Source: Myxococcus llanfairpwllgwyngyllgogerychwyrndrobwllllantysiliogogogochensis
GTDB lineage: Bacteria; Myxococcota; Myxococcia; Myxococcales; Myxococcaceae
Direction of reading: 5' to 3'
DNA length: 64,000 nt
Assembly: GCF_006636215.1 (NCBI RefSeq)
Contig: NZ_VIFM01000011.1
Span: 26,643 to 90,642 of the forward strand
The translations under genes were made by a program, and so were the position numbers. A model generated the notes under the pieces. It saw only the letters and a program-made list of their open reading frames with translations. It did not search any database and was not told the DNA's origin. Shown here piece after piece: positions 17,464 to 24,914 of this stretch; position 1 is the stretch's first letter, and each line of letters opens with the position of its first letter.

Positions 17464-18995
17464 GGCTGGCCGCCCGGGTTTTCCTTCAGCCACGTCGCGT
17501 AGTTCCGGTAGCGGCTGTACATGGACTTGAGGTGGATGAGGTCCTCGTAGACGGGGCCGGACAGCTCCTGTTTGGTGAGCAGCTCGTTCATCAGCGCGGT
17601 GACGGTGGTGAGGCGCTTCTCGGTGGTGCGCAGGTCGATGCCGGACAGGCCCTTGTCCAGCTCGGTGCGCAGCACGCCGACCTTGCGGCGGATGGGCTCA
17701 TGCTTGTCGTAGTGGCCCATGGCCATGTCGAACATGTTCCGAATCCAGGTGACGCGGTCCTGGAGGAGCATCTTGTTGCCGCGCACCTCGAAGAAGGCGC
17801 TGCGGGTGTTGGGGACGAGCTTCTCGTGCAGCACCCACGGGGCGATTTGACGGAAGTCCTCCAGCTCCACGGTGCCGTGGCCTCGGAAGAAGGCGAGCGC
17901 CTTCGCGTAGTGGAGGATGGTCTGGTAGGCGCGCACGCTGACGCCGTTCTCCGTCTGCGTGCAGAGGTGCACCTTCTTGTCGAGCGGGCACTGCTCGTTG
18001 CACACGGCGGCGACCGTCTGCCCCGCGAGCTTGAGGGTGTCCTTGTGTTTGAACTCGAAGCGGGGCGAGGCCATGCGGCAGAAGTCGAGCTGGCCCAGGA
18101 AGAAGGCGATGCGTTCGAGGACGTTTCGCGGCACTTCCACTTCGAGGATGGAGGCGTAGGCGCGCTCCAGCTCGCCGGGGGTGAAGACGATGTCCTTGGG
18201 GAGCATCTCCTCGGGGGATTTGTCGGCTTCGATGCGCTGGAGGAGGGTGTCGATGAAGTTCGAGTTGAAGGGGACGGCGCGGACGACGACGTCGATGCGG
18301 TCCTTGAGGGCGTCGATGACCTGGAAGGTGCCGCCGCCCTGGTCGTCATTGGCGGTGAGGAACCAGGACGAGCGGCCGGTGTAGACGTACTGGTCCATCA
18401 TCTCCGCGTAGCCCTCGGCGAGGAGGGAGAGGAGGGCGGACTGCGTCTTGGTGGGGATGCGGTTGTACTCGTCGATGATTTTGACGCGCTGGGTGATCCA
18501 CTTGCGCCAGCTGACCTTGACGGCGGAGAGGTCCTCCGCCTTGAGCATGTCGGAGGGGAGGGGCGCGCCGAGCAGGTCGGCGATGGAGAGCTGGGGGTGG
18601 CCGCGCTGGATGGAGCGGTGGATGTCCTCGCGGGACATGCCGGACAGCAGGGCCATGAGGATGGCGGAGGTGGTTTTTCCGCGGCCGGGGCCGCCGATGA
18701 GGAGGGCTCGGCGGCAGGTGAAGAGGGTGAGCAGGGGGATGAGGACGAAGGAGCTGTAGCTCATGTCCTCGGGGAGATGGAGTTCGTCGCCGGTGGCGCT
18801 CTTGAGCGAGGCGGCGTGGCCGAACTCGATGTCGTAGTAGGGGCAGATGACGGCGTTGTTGGTGATCCACCAGTACGCCTGCCGCATCTTGTCGTGGAGG
18901 CTGCCGCCGTCACGCTCGGAGAGGTGGACGTTGAGCCCCTTGTCCACCGACGCGCGCCCGGAGAGCAGGCGCGACACCCAATCCTGATTGGCCAT
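17460..18995 (-). CDS. MoxR-family AAA+ ATPase
   Basis: 511 residues. Walker A is GGPGRGKTT at 101-109; Walker B is VKIIDEYNRIP, followed by the MoxR-typical 'ALLSLLAEGYAEM' and sensor-1 'SWFLTANDD', then 'ALKDRIDVVV' with the arginine finger. The C-terminal 200 residues are an extended helical lid. MoxR ATPases are cytosolic ring chaperones that work with VWA proteins, here encoded two genes downstream. It is the first gene of the operon. ATG at 18995 preferred over an in-frame GTG 9 bp upstream; neither has a strong Shine-Dalgarno. Confidence 0.9.
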   Translation of the reverse strand: MANQDWVSRLLSGRASVDKGLNVHLSERDGGSLHDKMRQAYWWITNNAVICPYYDIEFGHAASLKSATGDELHLPEDMSYSSFVLIPLLTLFTCRRALLIGGPGRGKTTSAILMALLSGMSREDIHRSIQRGHPQLSIADLLGAPLPSDMLKAEDLSAVKVSWRKWITQRVKIIDEYNRIPTKTQSALLSLLAEGYAEMMDQYVYTGRSSWFLTANDDQGGGTFQVIDALKDRIDVVVRAVPFNSNFIDTLLQRIEADKSPEEMLPKDIVFTPGELERAYASILEVEVPRNVLERIAFFLGQLDFCRMASPRFEFKHKDTLKLAGQTVAAVCNEQCPLDKKVHLCTQTENGVSVRAYQTILHYAKALAFFRGHGTVELEDFRQIAPWVLHEKLVPNTRSAFFEVRGNKMLLQDRVTWIRNMFDMAMGHYDKHEPIRRKVGVLRTELDKGLSGIDLRTTEKRLTTVTALMNELLTKQELSGPVYEDLIHLKSMYSRYRNYATWLKENPGGQP

Positions 18996-19037
18996 GCGAC
19001 GCACAGCCTAGCATCCGGGACGTGAGGTGGGGTGCAC

Positions 19038-19685
19038 TCACAGCGTGACGAGGCCCATCCGCGCGGCGCGGACGACAGCTTCGGTGCGGCGCTGGACGCC
19101 CAGCTTTCCGAGCACCGCGTTCACATGGAACTTGGCCGTGTGCTCGCTGATGGAGAGCCGGTCCGCGATGGCCTTGTTCGACAGGCCCTCCGCCAGCAAG
19201 GCGAGCACCTCCCGCTCACGCGGCGTGAGCGCATCGGGGCCGAGGGCGCTGCTCCCTGGGGCGGCCGTTCTCGTGGACGTCCTCAGCTCGGAGAGTCCTG
19301 GGTCGAACACCACGAGCCCTCGTGCCACCGCGAGCAGCGCCGCCGTGAGCGGCATGGGCGCCACGTCCCGGAACAACAGCCCCTTTGCACCCGCCGTCAG
19401 AGCCAGCTCGCCCGCTGCCTCGTCCGCCACCAGCGCGAGCACGGGCGCTCCCAGGTCCGGGGCCTCCACGCGTGCTTCCGCCTCCGACGATATGCGCAGG
19501 CCCGTGTCCCAGAGCACCACGTCAAAGGCGTCACCCCGCATGGACTCCAGCTCGACCTGAGTGCCGGACGCCACCGTCAGCAGCTCGCTCCCCTGGTCGC
19601 CGAGCACCCGTGAGAGCGCACCCCGAGCCAGCGGGTCTTCCGCGACGAGCGCGAGACGCAACGGGACGAGGGGGGCATCCAACAC
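19038..19685 (-). CDS. NarL/FixJ-type response regulator (LuxR family)
   Basis: 215 residues from a GTG preceded by AGAGG. The N-terminal receiver domain has an acidic pair (E16/D17) and the likely phospho-acceptor in 'DVVLWDTGL', with Lys in 'GAKGLLF'; it is diverged but not clearly inactive. The C-terminal LuxR helix-turn-helix reads [25 protein letters not shown]...[16 protein letters not shown], near-canonical. It is a two-component transcription factor with no kinase beside it. It lies about 40 bp downstream of the MoxR gene's start, reading away from it on the same strand, so it could be transcribed into the MoxR operon. Confidence 0.9.
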   Translation of the reverse strand: MLDAPLVPLRLALVAEDPLARGALSRVLGDQGSELLTVASGTQVELESMRGDAFDVVLWDTGLRISSEAEARVEAPDLGAPVLALVADEAAGELALTAGAKGLLFRDVAPMPLTAALLAVARGLVVFDPGLSELRTSTRTAAPGSSALGPDALTPREREVLALLAEGLSNKAIADRLSISEHTAKFHVNAVLGKLGVQRRTEAVVRAARMGLVTL

Positions 19686-19809
19686 GGAACCTCTTCATTA
19701 ACCAGGGAGTCTGCACTCCGCTCGGGGCAACATCTCCAGCCGCCAGCGCGCACCCCTCGAGAGGTCACGCCCCGCTCGCTGCCTGTCCATGAAGTAGTTT
19801 GAAGAGATG

Positions 19810-19880
19810 CCTGGAGCTACGTGGCCGCTCAGACTTCCACGAACTTCGCCCCTGTGACTTTCGCGCGCTCCAGGGCCACC
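19810..19880. repeat. Copy 1 of duplicated immunity-gene tail
   Basis: About 71 bp covering the last codons (VALERAKVTGAKFVEV), stop and 19 bp downstream of the 19829-20404 immunity gene. It is nearly identical (about 6 differences) to 21855-21926 on the other side of the toxin gene. Confidence 0.9.
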
Positions 19881-20404
19881 TTGAGGTCCTCGGTGATGAC
19901 CAGGGCGATCTCCCACCCCCAGGTGCGAAAGACCTTCGCGCCGCCCAGCTTCGTGCGGTCGATCCGCATCCCCGCCACGCTGCGGTACTGACCGAGCTTG
20001 TCCGGGCGCTCATCCTCGGGCTGCCAAATCAGAATCTCTCTCGAGGCCTTGTCATCGATGCACCGGATAAGTTTCGTGGCGATGAGCATGACATGCTGTT
20101 CCGGGCGACCTTCGACATCGACGGGTATCAATTGCACATCATCGGGCGCCAGCTCCGCGAAGAGGTTGGCCACCCTGACGTGAACAATCGGAGCCATGGC
20201 AACGCCGGCCGTACAGTAGTCCAACCACCTTCCAGGCTCTTCAATGGGAAACGTCAGGCGACTCGCAAGCTGGATGGGCCGCCCCTTGGCGAACTGCCAG
20301 ATGTCCTCGACCTCGTTGCCCGTCTCATCCAGCGGGTCTCCTAGGGACCAGTTCCCAGCCTGCACGTCTTGGTTGAGCCTGAAGTATCGAGACTGATTCG
20401 GCAT
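19829..20404 (-). CDS. Imm11-like immunity protein of SitA-like pair 2
   Basis: 191 residues. The layout is like the Imm11/DUF1629 immunity family: short aromatic N-terminus (MPNQSRYFRLNQD), a conserved-looking 'EPGRWLDYCTAG' segment, and a C-terminal 'AKVFRTWGWEIALVITEDLKVALERAKVTG', where the final helix carries residues typical of this family. It starts 19 bp downstream of the SitA-like lipoprotein stop with Shine-Dalgarno AGGAAG. Expected to neutralise the neighbouring toxin. Its 3' end has a second copy on the far side of the toxin gene, suggesting that another immunity gene once lay there. Confidence 0.75.
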   Translation of the reverse strand: MPNQSRYFRLNQDVQAGNWSLGDPLDETGNEVEDIWQFAKGRPIQLASRLTFPIEEPGRWLDYCTAGVAMAPIVHVRVANLFAELAPDDVQLIPVDVEGRPEQHVMLIATKLIRCIDDKASREILIWQPEDERPDKLGQYRSVAGMRIDRTKLGGAKVFRTWGWEIALVITEDLKVALERAKVTGAKFVEV

Positions 20405-20423
20405 GGTGGACTTCCTAGCGACC

Positions 20424-21758
20424 TCACAGGCCCTGAGTCAAAAGCGTGTGGATCTCTGTTCCTTTCGTCAGCACTTCCTTGGCAAGCTTGCGCAGCTCCA
20501 GGGTGAGGGACTCCCTGCAAACTTCCACCTTTCGGCACTCTCCCAAGGCCTGCCTCAGTCGCTCATGGACGTACTCGTGATACCCCTGGGAATGCGGCCC
20601 CTTGTGGCCCGCGACTTCGACAATATTCTCGGAGTCCTTCAACTTCATCCCGGCTCTTGCGAACAGCTTCCTGAATATTGGCGTCCATGGCCCGCCGCGC
20701 GCGGCGGAGACATCGTTCTTGTTCGTGGCGATGTGATGACGCTCGCTACGGCTTCTCCGGCTCGCCATGGCCACGGCGTTCGGGGCAAGCGCAATCGTGA
20801 ACCCCTCCGCCGTCAAGGCGACCGAACTCACGCTGCCCACTGCCGCGTACTGGAAGCCCGCTTGAGACTCCACGGCCATGGCCGCCTGGGCGGAGCCCGG
20901 CAACCCCGCTGACTTCGCCGCCAGCCCCGCCGTGTTCCCGATGGCCACCGTGGCCAGCATGACGAAGACGCGCGCCGCGTTCTTTCCGAGCACCTCGCCG
21001 TACGCCTCACCCGCTGCGTGGAGTTGCTCGAAGCTCGTCGCCCTGTCCACCTGGCGCACCAGCGTCAGCCACCCGTCCAGCATGCTCCACACCGTGTCCA
21101 CGCCCAGGTAGGCGATGAGGCAGGCCGTCAAGGTGGCCGCCACGCCTTTACTCACCGGCTCGGGCAGCGACCACAAGAGCAGGTACATCGTCGCGGAGGC
21201 GGCGATGCCAGCCACGACTGCCTGGGGGTCCGTCATACCCTCCAGTGCTTCGGAGGTCTCCTCCCACACCGAGTCCATGGCGATGGCCAGGGCCCAGGTG
21301 TACTTGCCATCGCTGGCCAGCAGGGGGCCCTCATCCAGCAGGCGCAAGCAGTCCCCGGGTCGGTCCTTCCGCTTGCACCACTGGCCGTAGGCGCGCGTCA
21401 GCGCCTCGTCCGCGTAGTCCTCCAGCAGCCGGGGACCGTCCACATCCCCTCCACGCTGGGGGATGAGTCGTGAGGACCCACGCTCATACCCGTACACACC
21501 ACTGCGGGACGGAACGCCGAAGCGCTCCCGTGCGACCTGCATGGGATTGCGAGAGGGAGGAACGTCCCGAGCGAACTCCACGAGGGCCTCCTCGAATTCG
21601 TCGTCTTCGAGTTCAGCCGCACTCACTTCCGCGTCAGGCTCCTCGTGAGGGGTGACGAGGAAGGAGTCCTCTCCGGTCTCAAGTCGCACGACTCGACTCG
21701 TCGCGCAGCCGGTGACGGCCATCAACAGGAGCAGCGACACCACCCAACGAAGCGTCAT
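20424..21758 (-). CDS. SitA-like polymorphic toxin lipoprotein with AHH nuclease-like domain
   Basis: 444 residues from the ATG at 21758 (an in-frame TTG 15 bp upstream is less likely). Lipoprotein signal with lipobox VTGC (C18); an acidic region follows, then a long hydrophobic Ala/Gly-rich segment (about 165-215) that could insert in membranes, a second one around 265-300, and a C-terminal toxin domain. The domain has H341-H342 (SERHHIATNKN), 'TPIFRKLFARAGM' and 'HKGPHSQGYHEYVH', the pattern of the AHH family in the HNH/endonuclease-VII superfamily. This matches SitA toxins spread by outer-membrane exchange. The partner immunity gene lies 19 bp downstream. Confidence 0.82.
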   Translation of the reverse strand: MTLRWVVSLLLLMAVTGCATSRVVRLETGEDSFLVTPHEEPDAEVSAAELEDDEFEEALVEFARDVPPSRNPMQVARERFGVPSRSGVYGYERGSSRLIPQRGGDVDGPRLLEDYADEALTRAYGQWCKRKDRPGDCLRLLDEGPLLASDGKYTWALAIAMDSVWEETSEALEGMTDPQAVVAGIAASATMYLLLWSLPEPVSKGVAATLTACLIAYLGVDTVWSMLDGWLTLVRQVDRATSFEQLHAAGEAYGEVLGKNAARVFVMLATVAIGNTAGLAAKSAGLPGSAQAAMAVESQAGFQYAAVGSVSSVALTAEGFTIALAPNAVAMASRRSRSERHHIATNKNDVSAARGGPWTPIFRKLFARAGMKLKDSENIVEVAGHKGPHSQGYHEYVHERLRQALGECRKVEVCRESLTLELRKLAKEVLTKGTEIHTLLTQGL

Positions 21759-21854
21759 GGTAGGCCCCGGCAAGAGGCCCGCGGCGAGGCGGGCACAGCC
21801 TGGCAGTACCAGACGGCGCTGACAGGCGACTCAAGGAGTAAGTACCCCAGGGCA

Positions 21855-21926
21855 CCTGGGCGCTACGTGTCCGCTCAGACTTCCTCGAACTTCGCCTCCG
21901 TGACTTTCGCGCGCTCCAGGGCCACC
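21855..21926. repeat. Copy 2 of duplicated immunity-gene tail
   Basis: 72 bp matching 19810-19880 in the same orientation. Each copy also has a near-identical 15-bp element on its outer side (19787-19801 and 21936-21950; 14 of 15 bases equal), so the toxin/immunity module is bracketed by direct repeats. Confidence 0.88.
21875..21925 (-). pseudogene. Remnant of a second Imm11-like immunity gene (last 16 codons)
   Basis: Reads VALERAKVTEAKFEEV then a stop, against VALERAKVTGAKFVEV in the intact gene at 19829-20404. Upstream of this the similarity ends abruptly, and no start or body is present. It is best explained as what is left of a duplicated or replaced immunity gene after recombination within the conserved 3' end. 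Confidence 0.75.
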
Positions 21927-21994
21927 TCTCCTCGACCATGAAGAAGTTTGGGTACTGTCCACGGTGGCGAAGGTGTCAGGAGGAACTCGAAGCC

Positions 21995-23182
21995 ATGGTG
22001 AAGCGCCTCTATCCGCGAATCTTTCTGGCCGTTGTCCTGTTTTCCACCGTGTCCCAAGCGGCGTCCCCGTTCCTGAAGCCCGGTGACGAAGTCGTCGAAC
22101 ACGTCCGCAAGCGCTTCTTCGACGCGAAGCGCGGCGAGGCCTGGGCCACGAAGCACCAGGGCTACGGCGCCGCCGCCACCAGCGCGGAGGACTTCGCCCG
22201 CCTCACGCGCGCCGCCCTCGCCGAACTCAACGCCTCACACACCGCCTTCTACCCACGCGACAGCGAGGGCTACGCCGGCCTCTCCGCCATCTTCCAGCGC
22301 TACCTCAAGCTCCCGAAGTACGAAGCCCCGAGCATCGGCGCCGATGTCATGGAAACCCCCGAGGGCTTCTTCGTCCGCCACGTCTTCGCCAACGGCCCCG
22401 CCGCCAAGGCCGGCCTGCTCCGCGGCGACCGGCTCGTCTCCGTCGAGGACAAACCCTTCACCTCCGTGACGGCCCTTACCCGACGCGTCGGCAAGCCCAC
22501 GCGCTTCTCCGTCGAGCGCACCCACGGCGCCACCCCGCTCACCCTCACCCTCACCCCTCGACTCATCAACCCGAAGGCCGAGTGGCTCGACACCCAGAAG
22601 GCCAGCTCGCGCATCGTCGAACGCGGCGGCCGTCGCGTGGCCTACCAGCAGCTCTACTCGTGCGCCGGCCCCGAACATCAGGACCTGCTCGAGGAAACCC
22701 TCGCCGGGGACTTCTCCGCCGCGGATGCACTCGTCATCGACTTCCGCGATGGCTGGGGCGGCTGCAATCCCACCTTCCTCAACCTCTTCAATCGCACCGT
22801 CCCCGTCTTCACCGGCATCAGTCGCGAGGGCCGTCGCAACGACTGGTCCGCCACCTGGCGCAAACCCGTCGTCCTGCTCGTCAATGGCAACTCCCGCAGC
22901 GGCAAGGAGATGGTGGCCCTCGTCATGAAACAGCACGCCCTGGCCACCCTCGTGGGACAGCGCACCGCCGGCGCGGTCCTCGCGGGGACTCCGCTGCGTC
23001 TGTCCACCGGAGACCTGCTCTACCTCGCCGTGGAAGACGTGGAGGTCGATGGCGTGCGACTCGAAGGCCAGGGCGTCCCCGTGGATGTCGAGGTCCCCGA
23101 CTCACTGGCCTTCGCCTCAGGGAAGGACCCGCAGCTCGACAAGGCCCTCGACGTGGCGTCGGTCGCGCTCTCCCCGCGCTGA
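21995..23182 (+). CDS. S41-family peptidase with PDZ domain, exported
   Basis: 395 residues; ATG at 21995 preceded by AGGAGG. Signal peptide MVKRLYPRIFLAVVLFSTVSQA. A helical N-terminal region is followed by a PDZ domain (FVRHVFANGPAAKAGLLRGDRLVSVEDKPF), then the S41 catalytic domain with 'ALVIDFRDGWGGCNP' and a likely nucleophile S302 in GNSRSGKEM, and 'GQRTAGAVLAG'. C-terminal processing or tricorn-type serine proteases of this class act in the periplasm. It begins just right of the SitA-like module and runs the other way; no functional tie is evident. Confidence 0.87.
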   Translation: MVKRLYPRIFLAVVLFSTVSQAASPFLKPGDEVVEHVRKRFFDAKRGEAWATKHQGYGAAATSAEDFARLTRAALAELNASHTAFYPRDSEGYAGLSAIFQRYLKLPKYEAPSIGADVMETPEGFFVRHVFANGPAAKAGLLRGDRLVSVEDKPFTSVTALTRRVGKPTRFSVERTHGATPLTLTLTPRLINPKAEWLDTQKASSRIVERGGRRVAYQQLYSCAGPEHQDLLEETLAGDFSAADALVIDFRDGWGGCNPTFLNLFNRTVPVFTGISREGRRNDWSATWRKPVVLLVNGNSRSGKEMVALVMKQHALATLVGQRTAGAVLAGTPLRLSTGDLLYLAVEDVEVDGVRLEGQGVPVDVEVPDSLAFASGKDPQLDKALDVASVALSPR

Positions 23183-23189
23183 ACCCGCT

Positions 23190-23558
23190 TCAGTGCCTCC
23201 AACTGCCGTACAGGTACGCGAGCCCCGCCGCGAGCACCACCAGCATGCCCAGCACGCTCCACGTCACGATGGAGCACCCCGGCGTGGACCGGGAGATGAC
23301 GGGCAGCTTCTGCGTCTTCAGCTCCTCCACGAGCTGCGACAGTCGCCCCGTGTCGTAGCTCACCGGCTCACCCGTGCGAATCTTCCGCCCGAGCTCCTTC
23401 AGCGACTCCTCACCGAAGAAGCGCTCCGAGAGCAACAGGCTGCGCGCCTGGAGCATCCGGTCCGTCCCACCGCGAGCGGGGTCCAGTCCGCAGCCATCAC
23501 AAGGCTCGAAAGCGCCTTCCTTCGTTTCGCCGCATCCCACACAGACGGCCACGCTCAT
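23190..23558 (-). CDS. Zinc-ribbon membrane protein, hypothetical
   Basis: 122 residues. The N-terminal CVGCG ... CDGCG pair is a zinc-ribbon-like knuckle. A helical region follows and one C-terminal transmembrane helix (IVTWSVLGMLVVLAAGLAYLY) with a two-to-three-residue tail. It resembles small membrane-tethered zinc-ribbon proteins of unknown role. It ends 7 bp from the stop of the convergent S41 protease gene. Confidence 0.75.
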   Translation of the reverse strand: MSVAVCVGCGETKEGAFEPCDGCGLDPARGGTDRMLQARSLLLSERFFGEESLKELGRKIRTGEPVSYDTGRLSQLVEELKTQKLPVISRSTPGCSIVTWSVLGMLVVLAAGLAYLYGSWRH

Positions 23559-23592
23559 GCCCCCATCCTAGCGCGACCGCCCAAGCCCTTGG

Positions 23593-24669
23593 TCAAGCCA
23601 ACGTGACGCCGTGCCCCACCGCCTCCGCGTCCAGGTGCAGCCTCGCGCCCTCGTAGCGCAGCCCTCCCTGGAACGGATGCCGCGCGATGAACAGCGGCGT
23701 GTCCAGGTCCGCATACGTGAAGCCGCCCAGCCCCGCCGCCAGATGCGCCGACGCGCTCATCGCCAGCACGCTCTCCACCATCCCCCCCACCATCAGCTCC
23801 AGCCCCGCCGCTCGCGCCAGGCTCCACATCGTCAGCGCCTCCACCACGCCGCACTTCATCGTCTTGATGTTGATGCCGTGCGCCGCCCCCTCGCGGATGA
23901 GCCGCAGCACGTCCTTCGCCGAGCGCGCTGACTCGTCCGCACAGATGCGGACTTTCGAGCGCCGAGCGACTTCCGCCATGCCCGCGAAGTCCGACGCCGG
24001 CACCGGCTGCTCCAGGAGCGCGAGCGGCACGTCCGCCCGCTCCAGCTCCTTCAGGAACGCCAGCGCCTCCGCCACGTCGTAACCGCCATTCGCATCCGCG
24101 AACAGTCGCGCCTGGGGCGCCACCTCGTGAATCGCCACCATCCGCGCCGCGTCCTCGTCCGGCGCCAGCGCCCCCACCTTCACCTTCAACGTGGTGATGC
24201 CCCGCTTCAGGATGGCCCGCGCCGACTCCGCCGCGTGCGGCACGTCACCCGCCGTCACCGTCATGTCGATGTCCAGCGTCGTCCCCGCGCCCCCGAGCAT
24301 CACGTACAACGGCACACGGTGATGTCGCGCCAGCGCATCCAGCACCGCCATCTCCACCCCCGCGCGCGCCGCCGGCGCCAACGCGAGCCCGTCGCCGAGC
24401 CACTCCGACAACGGCCTCCACGCACGCACGTCCTTGCCCAGGAGCCCCGCGTGCACATGCTCCAGCGCCGCGAGCGTGCTCGCCTGCGTTTCTCCGCTCA
24501 CCGCTGGAAACGGCGCCGCCTCGCCCAGCCCCACCGTGCCATCCGCGAGTGTCAGTCGCACCAACACGTTCTGTGCGACGTGCTGCGCCCCCGTGGCGAT
24601 GGCGAAGGGCTCCGTCAGCGGCAAGTCGAGCGGCGTGAAGCGGACAGCGGTGATGAGCGTGGGCGTCAT
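23593..24669 (-). CDS. Enolase-superfamily dipeptide epimerase (L-Ala-D/L-Glu type)
   Basis: 358 residues from the ATG at 24669 (the frame is open 15 codons further, with no better Shine-Dalgarno). All enolase/muconate-lactonising residues are visible: K162-x-K164 (TLKVKVG), metal ligands D192 (DANGGY), E220 (LLEQPVP) and D245 (ADESAR), and K269 (INIKTMKCG). This set is that of L-Ala-D/L-Glu epimerases in murein-peptide recycling and of other dipeptide epimerases. It probably inverts the second residue of cytoplasmic dipeptides. The exact dipeptide specificity cannot be read. It stands alone. Confidence 0.9.
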   Translation of the reverse strand: MTPTLITAVRFTPLDLPLTEPFAIATGAQHVAQNVLVRLTLADGTVGLGEAAPFPAVSGETQASTLAALEHVHAGLLGKDVRAWRPLSEWLGDGLALAPAARAGVEMAVLDALARHHRVPLYVMLGGAGTTLDIDMTVTAGDVPHAAESARAILKRGITTLKVKVGALAPDEDAARMVAIHEVAPQARLFADANGGYDVAEALAFLKELERADVPLALLEQPVPASDFAGMAEVARRSKVRICADESARSAKDVLRLIREGAAHGINIKTMKCGVVEALTMWSLARAAGLELMVGGMVESVLAMSASAHLAAGLGGFTYADLDTPLFIARHPFQGGLRYEGARLHLDAEAVGHGVTLA

Positions 24670-24914
24670 GTCGAGAGGCGCATCCTGGTCCGCTCCCTGG
24701 AAAGAAGGGGACACGCGAGAGGTAGGTTCATCGTATTCAACCCGGTGCTCCCAGGTGTCAGGGAGGCAGATGTGTGCCTCGCAGCCTCGGCTTGTGCCTG
24801 CAGCCCTTTCATGGCGACATGCGGGGACTCCGGACGTTTCCAGGAATTGCGGCCCCGTGATGGGGTTCCGGAGCTTTGCCTCCGGGTGACGTGGAAGCCC
24901 GGAGTGGGCGGGGC

